Origin: Pseudomonas sp. 31-12
GTDB lineage: Bacteria > Pseudomonadota > Gammaproteobacteria > Pseudomonadales > Pseudomonadaceae
Length of the DNA: 64,000 bases
Assembly: GCF_003151075.1 (NCBI RefSeq)
Contig: NZ_CP029482.1
Location: 3,472,001 to 3,536,000 of the forward strand
Direction of reading: 5' to 3'
The translations under genes and the position numbers were made by a program. Within the stretch, counting starts at the first letter, position 1. The number at the start of each line of letters is the position of its first letter. Below the pieces are notes generated by a model that saw nothing but the letters and a program-made list of their open reading frames with translations, was not told the DNA's origin and did not search any database. Shown one piece after another: positions 41,517 to 51,146 of the stretch.

Positions 41517-42883
41517 AACTGTTTCCGCGCACCCTGAGTCTGCGCCTGGCGATCATGTTCGCGTTGGTCAGCGCACTGTTACTGGGCTCCATTGGTTTTT
41601 ATCTTTATCAATCGTTACAGCGAGAGATTGCCTGGCGCGATGATCAGGCCCTGCTGGGGCGCCTGGAGCGAATGCAAGCATTGATCAGCGATAGCGACAG
41701 CATCGAGCAACTGCAAGGTCGACCCAAGCTCTACGAAAACATGTTGGGCAATCGCGACAATCTGCTATGGATTGTCGATGGCACCGGCAAGGTGTTGATC
41801 GAAATCAACCCTGTGGGTATGACTTTTCCAAAGTTGCCGGCTGCACCCCAGGCTCGCCTCGTTGACGATCACTCTTCCGAGCCAGTGCGGCTTGCCTGGC
41901 AGGATGTCACGCAGGGTGATCGCGGTTTGACCCTGATCGCTGGCAAGTTGTTGAGTGAGCGCGACCAAATGCTGAGGGCCTACCGACTCAAGCTCTGGCT
42001 GGCCATGTCAGTCGGCGCGCTGTTGGCTTTCGCATTCGGCTGGTGGGTGAGTCAACGAGGCTTGCACCCTGTGCGACTGCTGGCCAAGCGCGCCGCTGGA
42101 ATCGATGTGCAGCATCTGCATCTGCGGCTGGACGAGTTTAATGAACTGGATGAGCTCAAACTGCTGTGTAGTGCCCTCAACCAGATGCTTGCACGCCTTG
42201 AGGACGGATTCGCCCAGCTTTCACGCTTCTCGGAAGACCTCGCCCATGAGATGCGAACCCCGCTTGGCAACCTGATGGGACATACCCAGCAAGCTTTGAG
42301 GCGCAGTCGCTCTATCGAGGACTATCAGAATTTGCTGGTTTCCAATCAGGAAGAGTATGAAAGGCTGGCGCGAATGATCGACAGCATGCTGTTTCTCGCT
42401 CGCACCGAGCAGCCAAACGCCTGCGCAAAATTCGAGCAAATCAACCTGCACGATCTAATTGAGCAACTATGTGAGTATTTCGAAGGCGTGGCGCAAGAGC
42501 GAGATGTGCAACTGATAAACCAGACCCGGCATCAGTTGCTGGGGGATCCAGGTTTGATCCGTCGAGCATTAGCTAACTTGCTGGCTAATGCGCTGCGCTA
42601 CGCAACTCCCGCCTCTGCAGTGACGATCAGCAGCGAGATTTCGGAGGACACGCTCGAAATCACGGTGCACAACCACGGCGAGCCGATTGCAGCAGAACAT
42701 CTTCCACGATTGTTTGAGCGCTTTTACCGGTGTGACCCATCACGCAATCAACCCGATGATTCCGGTGGTCTGGGATTGGCCATCGTTCGTTCGATTATGC
42801 AACTGCATGGCGGTTGTATAACCGTTGATAGCACTGACGCAGGTACGAGCTTTCACTTGGAGTTTCCCCTTATAAACGACTGA
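41513..42883 (+). CDS. Membrane histidine kinase (HprS/CopS/CusS type)
   Basis: About 456 residues. TM1 at residues 15-35, a periplasmic sensor of about 130 residues ([19 protein letters not shown]), TM2 near 162-182 ([17 protein letters not shown]), HAMP, HisKA with [16 protein letters not shown] (His near 245), and HATPase_c with LLANALRY and [17 protein letters not shown]. The family N-terminus ([15 protein letters not shown]) starts at a CTG overlapping the TGA of the regulator gene (CTGA); no ATG or GTG occurs until 41555, which would cut into TM1. A CTG start is thus plausible and would be rare. Confidence 0.9.
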   Translation: MKLFPRTLSLRLAIMFALVSALLLGSIGFYLYQSLQREIAWRDDQALLGRLERMQALISDSDSIEQLQGRPKLYENMLGNRDNLLWIVDGTGKVLIEINPVGMTFPKLPAAPQARLVDDHSSEPVRLAWQDVTQGDRGLTLIAGKLLSERDQMLRAYRLKLWLAMSVGALLAFAFGWWVSQRGLHPVRLLAKRAAGIDVQHLHLRLDEFNELDELKLLCSALNQMLARLEDGFAQLSRFSEDLAHEMRTPLGNLMGHTQQALRRSRSIEDYQNLLVSNQEEYERLARMIDSMLFLARTEQPNACAKFEQINLHDLIEQLCEYFEGVAQERDVQLINQTRHQLLGDPGLIRRALANLLANALRYATPASAVTISSEISEDTLEITVHNHGEPIAAEHLPRLFERFYRCDPSRNQPDDSGGLGLAIVRSIMQLHGGCITVDSTDAGTSFHLEFPLIND

Positions 42884-43193
42884 GCTCGAACCGAAGGTAT
42901 TGCACACGACACAGCGAATGCTGGCAAATTGCCCTATAGTGAGTTTCGTTGCAGTGATGACCATCTAGGAAGCAGCAAATGGGGCTCGAAAATTTTTCTT
43001 TCGAGCACATGCGAAAGGGGTAGTCGCAAGTGCAGAGCAGAAATCGTATCGGATCTGATCCCTTGGGAGTTGTTTTCAATGCTCAGCGACCTTCAAATCG
43101 GCATTTATCGGTCGTTCACCCGCGATCTCGTTTAGCTTCAACGGTGCTTGCCAAGGCTCGGCTCTCGCTCTGCGCCTTGGAAAAGTTAAAGTG
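42884..43193. other. Intergenic gap
   Basis: 310 bases between the kinase and the CHASE-like GGDEF gene. I see only short open frames without ribosome-binding sites; probably the promoter of the downstream gene. Confidence 0.4.
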
Positions 43194-44753
43194 ATGCTTA
43201 CTAGGCGGCGCAGCTCCCTAGCAGGTTTCATTATCCTCGCTGTCGGATTGGTTGGTTTTTCAGCTCTGTTACTGCTGAAGTCCGAGACTGAACGTAGAGA
43301 AAAGCGTTTCTCGGAATACGTGCAGAATATTTCCGGCATCGTGCGCAATCAGCTTGATACTAATGAGGCTGTGTTGGCCGGTTTCTCTGCATTTCTTCAG
43401 GCCGTCGATCAGAGCGATACGGAAGCTGCGGCCCGGTATGCGGCAGTCGTTTTAGCCGCTTATCCTCATATTTACATGCTTGAGGCGGCGAGGGCGGTAC
43501 CCATCGCCGAACAGTCGGCTTTTGAAGATCTGTTGCGTCGTACTTGGCGTCCAGACTTCCAACTCAAGGATTTTCCGAGTCTCACTCATCAACCTGCACA
43601 ACATCAGGTCTATCTCAATGAGACTTGGCCTGTGTTGTTCATGTACCCGTTACTCCCTGAATCCAGTTCGATCTTTGGCGTCAAGCTAGAAACCGTCGCC
43701 TATCTCTCCTATGCGTTGGCTCGAACCCACAATAATCAGAAGCCGGTCGTATCTCCTGTTTTCTCAATGTATGAGGGTGGTGACGCTTACATTCTGATGC
43801 AGTCAGTCAGTCGTCCTGAACAGGATCGAGAGAACACTCGCCCCAATTTCTTTGGTAGCACGATGGTGTCTTTGCTTTTGATCAAGACGGATTCGCTACA
43901 GGATGCTGTGAGTTATGCGAACGTAGATCCCCTGGTTCGCGTCAGTGCTGTCCTGAAAACCGCTGCAGGATCTCAAAGCAATGTCTTTTCAACGCAGACC
44001 GAGCAAGCCGGTATCCTGGATCGCTTCCTATTACCGGCGCTATCTGACCGAGTCGAGATCAGGAGTGTTTCACAACCGATGACCTTGTTGTTTGAGCGTC
44101 AGTTGCGATTGGGCGATATTCTGACAGCGGAAACATTGATCATCCTTGCGGTTCTCGCGGGGGCATTCGTGCTTGTGCCTGTGGTGTTGATTCGGCATTT
44201 CAAAGCGATCGAAAAAGCAGAGGTTGAACACGAACGCTCGGCTTATCTCGCAACACATGATGTTCTAACCCAATTGCCGAATCGCTACCTCTTCGCCGAC
44301 CGTTTTGACCAAGCCCTCTCAAACTGGACAGTGCGTGGGACTGCGTTCGCCGTTCTGTTGATAGATCTGGATCATTTCAAGGACATTAACGATAAGCATG
44401 GCCATGAGGTGGGTGACCAGGTTCTCAAGGCAGTCGCCAATCGCATGCTTCAGGTCACTCGTTCTTGTGACACCGTCGCACGCTACGGTGGAGATGAATT
44501 CGTGATTCTGATCACGGATCTTATCAACTCAGAGAGTGCTGAACTCAACGCTGAAAGAGTGCTGGAAGTCATTGCGCAGACAGTAGCGACAAGCGCAGGA
44601 GAGCTGTCACTGTCGTGCAGTATCGGAGTCTCTCTGTGCCCTGATCATGGCCAAAGTTTGGGCTCATTGCTGAAAGCGGCGGATCAGGCGATGTACGGCG
44701 TTAAACAACTGGGGCGAAAAGGAGTCGCGATGACTGATTCCCCGGAAGCTTGA
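43194..44753 (+). CDS. Membrane CHASE-like-GGDEF diguanylate cyclase
   Basis: A 519-residue inner-membrane protein. TM1 at residues 11-30, a periplasmic CHASE-like domain of about 270 residues (VLAGFSAFLQAVDQSDTEAA, PHIYMLEAARAVP, VSPVFSMYEGGDAYILMQSV), TM2 near 307-330, then GGDEF with ATHDVLTQLPNRYLF and an intact YGGDEFVIL (near 430). No EAL. It should make c-di-GMP in response to an extracytoplasmic ligand. A GTG just before the ATG (43191) is a possible alternative start. It stands alone. Confidence 0.93.
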   Translation: MLTRRRSSLAGFIILAVGLVGFSALLLLKSETERREKRFSEYVQNISGIVRNQLDTNEAVLAGFSAFLQAVDQSDTEAAARYAAVVLAAYPHIYMLEAARAVPIAEQSAFEDLLRRTWRPDFQLKDFPSLTHQPAQHQVYLNETWPVLFMYPLLPESSSIFGVKLETVAYLSYALARTHNNQKPVVSPVFSMYEGGDAYILMQSVSRPEQDRENTRPNFFGSTMVSLLLIKTDSLQDAVSYANVDPLVRVSAVLKTAAGSQSNVFSTQTEQAGILDRFLLPALSDRVEIRSVSQPMTLLFERQLRLGDILTAETLIILAVLAGAFVLVPVVLIRHFKAIEKAEVEHERSAYLATHDVLTQLPNRYLFADRFDQALSNWTVRGTAFAVLLIDLDHFKDINDKHGHEVGDQVLKAVANRMLQVTRSCDTVARYGGDEFVILITDLINSESAELNAERVLEVIAQTVATSAGELSLSCSIGVSLCPDHGQSLGSLLKAADQAMYGVKQLGRKGVAMTDSPEA

Positions 44754-45040
44754 GGTGCTTATAGGATATTCAGGCTCAATTAATCGCTAAGTTCGGCAAC
44801 AAAAACCCAGGGAGCCAGGCTTTGTTAAAGGTTCTCTGGATGCAGATATCATTTCTGCATATCGGCATTCCGACTTCTGATGCGGCCTACTAGCTTGAAA
44901 CACCTTTCAACCCTTGTGTGATTGAGAAACCGCACGCGTCTCTCTAGATTTGATGTCGCAATGCCGGGCCCCTATGACAGCTACCCGCTGCCATGTCGGA
45001 GTTGCAGTTTTTATAACTTCGACACTTAGAGGAGGGGCTC

Positions 45041-45256
45041 ATGACTGCCCTAGAACCGTTCGTTCCGGCCGAGTTCCTCGGCACCGCCACTTGGTTGTGG
45101 CTAGTCTTTATAAGCATCGTGATAGGCCTGTTGGTCTTCGACCTCGGGGTTCTCCACCGTGAGCAGCGAGAAATCGGCGTTACTGAAAGTCTGCTGCTGT
45201 CTGCTGGCCCCGGCGCTAAGCGTTGCGATAAAAGCGTAGATCCTCGGGTGCTTTGA
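45041..45256 (+). pseudogene. TerC/Alx-family membrane protein, N-terminal remnant
   Basis: Starts like TerC proteins: a hydrophobic first span (WLWLVFISIVIGLLVFDLGV) followed by the family block HREQREIGVTESLLLSA. After about residue 54 the sequence becomes unrelated and stops at codon 72; intact proteins have more than 300 residues. AGAGGAGGGGCTC before the ATG is a good binding site, so the fragment may still be translated. Confidence 0.8.
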
Positions 45257-45294
45257 GTCCCTGCACGAGACGTACTCTTATCTGCTTCACGTTC

Positions 45295-45435
45295 TCACCA
45301 TTCTATGCTCCTGCGCCGTTGGCAACGCTCCGAGCAGTAGCGCACCTCAGCCCAGCAGCGCGCCCATTTCTTGCGCCAGGCGAAAGGCAATCCGCAGACC
45401 GCACACGCCTTTACGGGCAGTTCACTCTTCTTCAA
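45295..45435 (-). CDS. DUF2256 zinc-finger-like protein
   Basis: A 46-residue Cys-rich protein: [20 protein letters not shown], then [13 protein letters not shown], with two CxxC-like pairs that could bind zinc. This is the typical DUF2256 pattern. A TTG start at 45435 overlaps the TGA of the photolyase gene by four bases (TTGA), so it is translationally coupled. DUF2256 genes accompany photolyase genes in several Pseudomonas genomes, as I recall. Too short for routine gene calling. Confidence 0.85.
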   Translation of the reverse strand: MKKSELPVKACAVCGLPFAWRKKWARCWAEVRYCSERCQRRRSIEW

Positions 45436-46970
45436 AACGACTCCCCTGCATCGAGTTTGGCGAGCAGTTTTTGGCCCCGTTTCCAGAGCGCGTCCTGCTT
45501 GGCTTCAGTCATCCGATCGAGGTTCTTGTAGACCATGCCCATGCGCTGATTGCTGCGCAATAGGTCGCCGTGACGCATCAGGAAATGCCAGTAAAGCGAA
45601 TTGAAAGGGCAGGCGTCGTCGGTCGTGCTTTCACTGACTTTGTACGCGCAGTTACGGCAGTAATCCGACATGCGCTTTATATATTGGCCACTGGCGCAGT
45701 AAGGCTTTGAGCCTAGGTAGCCGCCATCGGCATGCATCACCATGCCCAGTGTGTTGGGCAGTTCGACCCAGTCGAACGCGTCCATGTAGATCGCCAGGTA
45801 CCAGTCGCAAATCTGGCTCGGCGCGATGCCGGCCAGCAGCGCAAAGTTGCCGGTCACCATCAGCCGCTGGATGTGGTGGGCATAGGCATGTTTCAAACTT
45901 TGGCCGATCGCCTGGCCCATGCAGTTCATCTTGGTGTCGCCTGTCCAATAGAACTCTGGAAGCAGCCTGCTGTTACCAAACAGATTGCCGCCGGCGTAGT
46001 CGGGCATTTTCAGCCAGTAGACGCCCCGTACATATTCACGCCAGCCGATGAGTTGACGGATAAAGCCTTCGGCGGCGTTTAATGGAATGTTGTGCGCCCA
46101 ATACGCTGCCTCGACGTCGCTGCACAATTGACGCAGATCCAACAGGCCAATATTCAGCGCGGCGCTGATCCGCGCATGGAACAGGAAGGGTTCATCACTG
46201 ACCATCGCATCTTGGTAGTCGCCGAAGGCTGCCAGACCCCAGTCGAGGAAGTAGTCCCACAACGCTTGGGCATCGGCGTGGGTTACCGGGTAATCAAAAG
46301 TGTCGAGTGCGCCGTAGTGGCTGGAGAAGTTTTTTGCGACCAGCTCAAGCACTTCCTGGGTGATTGCATCGGCTGAAAATCGCACTGGCGAGGGAGCTCT
46401 CACTCCTTTGGGCAGTGCCTTGCGGTTTTCGGCATCAAAGTTCCAGGCACCGCCGACCGGGCTGCCGTCGCCGTTGAGCAACAGACCACTCTTGCGTCGC
46501 ATCTCACGGTAGAAGAACTCCATGCGCAGCTGCTTTTTGCCTTCGGCCCAGGACGCAAACTCGAGTCGGGTGCAGAGAAAACGGGTATCGGTATGCCACT
46601 GAATCGCCAAGCCGCAATCTTTGATCGACTGCTCCAGGCGCCAGTCACCGCATTCTGTCAGGTGCAACTCATCCGGTTGCAGCAGCGACTGCCAGCGCCG
46701 TAACTCGCCCGGCACCGAGCCGCTATTTTGCGGATCATCGAGCGTGACGTATTGCACGCGGATGCCGCGCTGCTGCAACGCCTCAGCAAAATGGCGCATG
46801 GCACTGAAGACCAGCGCGATTTTTTGCGGATGATGGGGCACATGGCTGGCTTCCTCCATCACCTCCACCAGCAAAACCGTATCGCGCTGCCTATCCAGCC
46901 CCTTCAATGAGGCCAGGTCAAAAGACAACTGGTCGCCCAAGACCAGGCATAGTCGGTGAGTCTTATTCAT
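45432..46970 (-). CDS. phrB: FeS-type bacterial photolyase/cryptochrome (PhrB/CryB family)
   Basis: A 512-residue flavoprotein of the FeS-BCP class, which includes Agrobacterium PhrB ((6-4) photolyase) and Rhodobacter CryB. N-terminal antenna domain ([16 protein letters not shown]), C-terminal FAD domain with [18 protein letters not shown] and [20 protein letters not shown]. Four Cys positions for the 4Fe-4S cluster are present: one in MNCMGQAI, then YCRNC and a third 12 residues later in DACPFN. The antenna is usually a lumazine. It repairs UV damage or acts in light signalling. It lies in a minus-strand run behind folE, an SDR and DUF6482. Confidence 0.93.
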   Translation of the reverse strand: MNKTHRLCLVLGDQLSFDLASLKGLDRQRDTVLLVEVMEEASHVPHHPQKIALVFSAMRHFAEALQQRGIRVQYVTLDDPQNSGSVPGELRRWQSLLQPDELHLTECGDWRLEQSIKDCGLAIQWHTDTRFLCTRLEFASWAEGKKQLRMEFFYREMRRKSGLLLNGDGSPVGGAWNFDAENRKALPKGVRAPSPVRFSADAITQEVLELVAKNFSSHYGALDTFDYPVTHADAQALWDYFLDWGLAAFGDYQDAMVSDEPFLFHARISAALNIGLLDLRQLCSDVEAAYWAHNIPLNAAEGFIRQLIGWREYVRGVYWLKMPDYAGGNLFGNSRLLPEFYWTGDTKMNCMGQAIGQSLKHAYAHHIQRLMVTGNFALLAGIAPSQICDWYLAIYMDAFDWVELPNTLGMVMHADGGYLGSKPYCASGQYIKRMSDYCRNCAYKVSESTTDDACPFNSLYWHFLMRHGDLLRSNQRMGMVYKNLDRMTEAKQDALWKRGQKLLAKLDAGESF

Positions 46971-46995
46971 TCGACAGAGTCCAACGGAAGGTGAC

Positions 46996-47301
46996 TCACC
47001 AAGGCGCAGTCAGCGAGAAAGGAATGCGTAACGGCTCAATGCGCCCTTCACGTGAGCCGCACATCTCGTCATGGACGCACTGCTGCACAAGCACGCAGGG
47101 AAATGGCGGGACAAACTGCAACAACTCACGCAGGTGATTGATGGAGCGAAGGCGCATAGGCTTTGCTTCGTCGTCCAGCAGTGTGAACTGGCCTTGATCC
47201 AGCCCGACTCGCGCCAGATAAAAACCGCCTTCCAGAGACAGCAGCTCCAACTCTCGTACTTCGCCATTCGCGGCCCGTTCGGTCAACGCTTGCAGATTCA
47301 A
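46996..47301 (-). CDS. DUF6482 family protein
   Basis: A 101-residue protein of the Pseudomonas DUF6482 family: ELELLSLEGGFYLARVGLD, then LRSINHLRELLQFVPPFPCV, VQQCVHDEMCG. Function unknown. It is placed 14 bases after the SDR stop and 25 bases before the photolyase start, thus within the operon. The CVLVQQCVHDEMC region holds three Cys that could bind metal or form disulfides (inference). Confidence 0.8.
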   Translation of the reverse strand: MNLQALTERAANGEVRELELLSLEGGFYLARVGLDQGQFTLLDDEAKPMRLRSINHLRELLQFVPPFPCVLVQQCVHDEMCGSREGRIEPLRIPFSLTAPW

Positions 47302-47315
47302 GGTTCACTCCCTGC

Positions 47316-48026
47316 CTACCACGGTAGGCGTTCTCCGTTATAAGCAAAGAAATTGCCGCTGTCGGCAGGCGCCAAGCGGTCAATCAGTGATAACAATTCG
47401 CGGGCAGCGAGGCTTGCAGGCCTGGCGGCAGAAGCGCCTTTAAAGGGCTGGGACAGGCCCGAGATGACCGTACCTGGATGAAGAGTCAGCAAGCGGGTCT
47501 GAGGGCGTGTTCGTGCCAGTTCGATCCCAGCCGTTTTAATCAACATGTTCAACGCAGCCTTGGAGGCGCGATAGGCATACCAGCCGCCCAAACGGTTATC
47601 ACCGATGCTGCCCACCTTGGCGGAGAGCACTGCCATCGCACCACGAGGGTCAAGCAAGGGCAGGAAGTGACGCAAAACCAGTGCAGGGCCGAGTGTGTTG
47701 ACTTGGAATATCGCCTGGAGCGCATCCGCTTCAATAGCAGAGTAACTTTTTTCAGGCTTGATATCGTCGCGATGGAGCAGACCGGCAGCATGCAAAATCA
47801 ACTGGTATGGGGCTTCTTCAGCTAATTCATCGGCTGCCCTGGCGATACTGTCGGGCTTTTCCAGATCCAATCCTGGAGCACTGTTGCGTCCCAGCTCACG
47901 AACAACCGAGCATCTAGGATCTTCGTTGAGCAACTCACAAAACGCCTCGCCGAGCGCTCCACTGGCGCCTATCACCAAGGCACGGTAGCCCTCGCCAAGG
48001 GAGTTCATCTCAAAGGAACTGTTCAT
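47316..48026 (-). CDS. SDR oxidoreductase of the photolyase operon (C-factor-like)
   Basis: A 236-residue short-chain dehydrogenase: GASGALGEAFCELL (dinucleotide motif), LHAAGLLHRDD in place of NNAG, catalytic Ser in VLSAKVGSIGDNRLGGW, YRASKAAL (Tyr and Lys), and LHPGTVISGL. GGAGAGGCTAA sets the start at 48026. Presence next to folE suggests a pterin carbonyl reductase, but CsgA/C-factor-like SDRs are closest by eye. Light-related context only. Confidence 0.87.
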   Translation of the reverse strand: MNSSFEMNSLGEGYRALVIGASGALGEAFCELLNEDPRCSVVRELGRNSAPGLDLEKPDSIARAADELAEEAPYQLILHAAGLLHRDDIKPEKSYSAIEADALQAIFQVNTLGPALVLRHFLPLLDPRGAMAVLSAKVGSIGDNRLGGWYAYRASKAALNMLIKTAGIELARTRPQTRLLTLHPGTVISGLSQPFKGASAARPASLAARELLSLIDRLAPADSGNFFAYNGERLPW

Positions 48027-48061
48027 TTAGCCTCTCCGCAGACAGACGTGATTTATTGGCG

Positions 48062-48622
48062 CTAAGCGAGTCGCCCTATCAGTTGCAGGAACTCGAGACG
48101 CGTAGCGGATGACTCGCGAAAGGCCCCCAGCATCACTGAGGTCGTCATCACAGAGTTTTGCTTTTCCACGCCCCGCATCATCATGCACATGTGCTTTGCC
48201 TCAATGACCACGGCCACGCCGGCCGCATCGGTGATGTGATGGATGGCATCAGCAATTTGTTTTGTGAGGTTTTCCTGGATCTGTAAGCGGCGGGCGAACA
48301 TATCGACGACTCGGGCGACCTTTGATAGACCCAGTACCCTTCCTGTGGGGATGTACGCGACATGAGCCTTGCCGATGAAGGGCAGCAGGTGATGCTCACA
48401 CAATGAATACAGCTCGATATCGCGCACGATGACCATTTCATCGTTTTGCGATTCGAACAGGGCACCGTTAGTCACGTCTTCCAGACTCATCGTGTAGCCG
48501 TTGCAAAGGTATTGCATCGCTTTGGCTGCGCGCTTGGGCGTGTCCAGCAGTCCTTCACGCTCAGGGTTCTCGCCTACGGCGACGAGAATTTCCCGGTAAT
48601 GCTCGGCTATTGATGGGTTCAT
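48062..48622 (-). CDS. folE: GTP cyclohydrolase I
   Basis: A 186-residue type I GTP cyclohydrolase converting GTP to 7,8-dihydroneopterin triphosphate, the first step to folates and pterins. Zinc ligands lie in [11 protein letters not shown] (Cys, His) and in [12 protein letters not shown] (Cys). TPKRAAKAM and [20 protein letters not shown] complete the family pattern. Because it sits in a photolyase operon it is probably an extra, light-induced copy that supplies pterin for a cofactor rather than the housekeeping gene; P. putida folE is reported light-inducible. It ends 35 bases before the SDR gene. Confidence 0.95.
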   Translation of the reverse strand: MNPSIAEHYREILVAVGENPEREGLLDTPKRAAKAMQYLCNGYTMSLEDVTNGALFESQNDEMVIVRDIELYSLCEHHLLPFIGKAHVAYIPTGRVLGLSKVARVVDMFARRLQIQENLTKQIADAIHHITDAAGVAVVIEAKHMCMMMRGVEKQNSVMTTSVMLGAFRESSATRLEFLQLIGRLA

Positions 48623-48766
48623 TTAGACTCCTCGCAGCCATGCTGCGCTTAATGTGGCGGCAATCCTTGGCAGTAGGGGAGTGCCTGCTGCTAACCAGAA
48701 AAAACATTGTTCACCAGATCAGCTATGACCCAGCTTCTTCGTCCGGCCATGACAAAGCGAAGCTTT

Positions 48767-49231
48767 CTAGGTCTGCTTTGTTTTCAAAGTGGGCCGCTCG
48801 TCAGGTGCGGGTTTTGACTCCGGCACCCCGCAACGGTCATCGACACAGCGACGGCGGCCATCAGGGTGAGGAAGCCACGCCAAATGGGGGCGTATGCGGC
48901 AGAAGAGGCGATAACCTAAAACAAGCAGCGGTCGGATGGCACGCCATGTCAATGGCGCAGCCCAAAACCCCAAGCCGGCGGCTCGCCAGCTCCACAAGGT
49001 GGCGTCCAGACCGGTTACCCAGCGGCCATCGGCGAAACGGGCGTGCAGCGAGGACTGCATTTGCTCGAACGTGAACCCGAGTACCTTGGCGTCGAACGCT
49101 CCGCTGCTGATGTCAATAAATAGCAGTCGACTTTCTGCGGCGTGTCGATGCAGGATCTTGATTTCGCGCGCACACAGCGGACATTGACCGTCAAAGTACA
49201 GCGTCAGTGGCCAATCCTTTTTATTGTACAT
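48767..49231 (-). CDS. DCC-family (DUF393) thiol-disulfide oxidoreductase-like protein
   Basis: A 154-residue protein starting MYNKKDWPLTLYFDGQCPLC, the DCC motif with a CxxC pair at residues 17-20. The middle has GFTFEQMQSSLHARFADGRW and a hydrophobic segment follows (PLLVLGYRLFCRIRPHLAWL). DUF393 proteins are small redox-fold proteins of unknown substrate. AAGG before the ATG and the operator-like site overlapping the start point to it as first gene of the DCC-folE-SDR-DUF6482-phrB-DUF2256 run, though 144 bases separate it from folE. A truncated second copy lies at 39292-39444. Confidence 0.85.
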   Translation of the reverse strand: MYNKKDWPLTLYFDGQCPLCAREIKILHRHAAESRLLFIDISSGAFDAKVLGFTFEQMQSSLHARFADGRWVTGLDATLWSWRAAGLGFWAAPLTWRAIRPLLVLGYRLFCRIRPHLAWLPHPDGRRRCVDDRCGVPESKPAPDERPTLKTKQT

Positions 49232-49249
49232 TTCTATTGGCCTTGTATA
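49225..49249. promoter_or_regulatory. PplR/LitR-like site at the start of the DCC-folE-phrB run
   Basis: TGTACA (49225-49230), 13 bases, TGTATA (49244-49249). It overlaps the DCC start codon. CTTGTATAGGTTT around the right half is identical in the site at 39455. Half-sites fit the recalled PplR consensus, spacing is one base longer. Confidence 0.5.
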
Positions 49250-49298
49250 GGTTTTGCACAAGATATGCTGAAAGAAAAGGACTGACAATGGGCCCGCC

Positions 49299-50939
49299 CT
49301 AAGCCACGCTGAAAAATGCGACCTTCTGGGTAAGACGATCAGCAAGCTGCGCTAACTCCTGGCTGGCCGTTGCAACTTCACGAGAGCCAGTTGCCGACTG
49401 CACCGTTGAGCTATGGATGCGCGTGATATTTTGCGCAACGTCTTCGGCCACGACGCTTTGCTGGATAGATGCGCTGGCGATTTGGGCATTCATGTGGTTT
49501 ATAGCGCCGACTTGCTGGCTAATTTTAGCTAACGCCGTCTGGGCGTTGCGGGTTTGCGCAACGGTGTGGCTTACCAGTTCGCAACTATTACGCATGGTTT
49601 GTGCAGCAGTTTCAGTACCGCTCTGCAAGGTGCCTATCATTTCGCGAATTTCCCGCGTCGACTCCTGAGTTCGATTAGCTAGAGAGCGTACTTCATCGGC
49701 CACAACTGCAAACCCTCGGCCATGCTCACCTGCTCGGGCCGCTTCGATGGCAGCGTTCAGCGCCAACAGGTTAGTTTGCGTGGCAATTGAATTGATTACC
49801 TCGATCACTATTTCAATCTCTTCACTACGCTTGGACACCTGTTCTACGGTATTGGTAGTTTCAACAAGTGTGTTGGCTAATTGTTCAATAGCGAGAGTGG
49901 TGTCCGAAACGACGCGATTACCGCTTACAACTTCAGCATCGGCTAGACGCGTTGCGTCCGCTGCTTGAGATGCATAGCCCGAAACTTCATTGACCGTTGC
50001 CGCCATTTGCGTGATTGCTGTTGCCACCTGCTCGGCTTCGTGGGTCTGCAGGCTGATTTGGCTGTTATTGGCAGACGATGTGGTCAACATATGCCTGGAT
50101 GAATTGTTGACCTCTTGAGCAGCAATGCGTACTTCACTGATGGTGTCAGCCAAGCGGCTGAGGGCGGTTTTCAAAACGCCCATCACACTGTTCGGATAAT
50201 CGGTATCAATCGTTTGTTGCAAATCGCCCGCGGCCAACCGTTGGATGGCCTGTGCAACCTGAGTCGGATCAGCACCCAGCGTTGACTTGACGAAGCGAAT
50301 AATAGAGATTGCCAGGATGATGCTCAGCAGCAGCGCTATCCCGGTGGCCATGAGCATCAGTCCGCGAAACTCACTAGCGGTGGCTTGTACCGCACTGAGT
50401 TGGCTTTTGATTGAGGCTTCTTCATAGTCAATCAATGCATTCACGCGTTTCAACCACTCGCTGTATTCACCGGAGGTTTGGCGCAGCAGCAAAGCCTGTG
50501 CACCAGAAATATCCCCGGCGCGACGCAGGGCAATTACCGATTTAGTAGAAGCTAGCGTTTGCTTTTCAATGTCTTTAATCGCCCGTAACAGCTGTTGCTC
50601 CTGCGATGTTATTCCTGCAATTGCGAATAGCTGATCCATTGGTATGGCTGAATCGGAGTAAGCCTGTTCTAGATTGATAACTTCATTGAGGTGGACGTTT
50701 AAGTCTTGTTCACTATCCACCAACACTGCGTCCCGAATAGCAATGGCCCGGTTGTGCACGCTTCCGCGAAAGTTAATAGCGTAGCGTTGAATCTTTGCCG
50801 CATTTTTGCTTACGTCTTCCAGGGTGGAATCGATAAAACCCACACGTTGAATGCCCACGGCGGTGATTAGTATGAGCAACGACACAATTACGGCGAAGCC
50901 AAGCCCTATGCGCGAGGCTAGTGAGATTGAGTTTTTCAT
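49299..50939 (-). CDS. Methyl-accepting chemotaxis protein with 4-helix-bundle sensor
   Basis: A 546-residue transmembrane chemoreceptor. TM1 at residues 10-30, a periplasmic four-helix bundle of about 155 residues ([36 protein letters not shown]), TM2 near 190-213, HAMP, and a full-length signalling domain with [20 protein letters not shown] at the tip and [15 protein letters not shown]. The ligand, perhaps a carboxylate as in other 4HB sensors, cannot be told. Transcribed toward the DCC gene, with a 67-base gap. Confidence 0.95.
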   Translation of the reverse strand: MKNSISLASRIGLGFAVIVSLLILITAVGIQRVGFIDSTLEDVSKNAAKIQRYAINFRGSVHNRAIAIRDAVLVDSEQDLNVHLNEVINLEQAYSDSAIPMDQLFAIAGITSQEQQLLRAIKDIEKQTLASTKSVIALRRAGDISGAQALLLRQTSGEYSEWLKRVNALIDYEEASIKSQLSAVQATASEFRGLMLMATGIALLLSIILAISIIRFVKSTLGADPTQVAQAIQRLAAGDLQQTIDTDYPNSVMGVLKTALSRLADTISEVRIAAQEVNNSSRHMLTTSSANNSQISLQTHEAEQVATAITQMAATVNEVSGYASQAADATRLADAEVVSGNRVVSDTTLAIEQLANTLVETTNTVEQVSKRSEEIEIVIEVINSIATQTNLLALNAAIEAARAGEHGRGFAVVADEVRSLANRTQESTREIREMIGTLQSGTETAAQTMRNSCELVSHTVAQTRNAQTALAKISQQVGAINHMNAQIASASIQQSVVAEDVAQNITRIHSSTVQSATGSREVATASQELAQLADRLTQKVAFFSVA

Positions 50940-51111
50940 GGGCTGAGCTCTTAGATAGACCCTGTACGGGCAAGACGTGGTGGTTCCATTTTGCTATCCA
51001 TGTCAAGGGCTGCTTGTGTGCCTCTACCGCCGATTTGAAAGTGACGACAGCCTGGCGAGGCACGAGCGCGAGCAGCTGGTGATAGCTGGCTGATGGCAGA
51101 GTGACACACAT
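50940..51111 (-). pseudogene. Possible N-terminal remnant next to an exact PplR-like site
   Basis: A minus-strand frame from ATG 51111 starts MCVTLPSASYHQLLALVPRQ, then [20 protein letters not shown], and runs on out of frame into the chemoreceptor gene. The first 55 codons are protein-like. The start is 12 bases from the inverted repeat 51123-51146. It could be a light-controlled gene truncated by the chemoreceptor's arrival. No family recognised. Confidence 0.35.
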
Positions 51112-51122
51112 CGCGGAAAACC

Positions 51123-51146
51123 TATACACGAATTTAATTTTGTATA
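51123..51146. promoter_or_regulatory. Exact PplR/LitR-type operator
   Basis: TATACA-N12-TGTATA, matching the P. putida PplR1 consensus T(G/A)TACA-N12-TGTA(C/T)A as I recall it. The arms extend to a perfect 10-bp inverted repeat, AACCTATACA (51119-51128) and TGTATAGGTT (51141-51150), around an A+T-rich centre. Confidence 0.65.
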
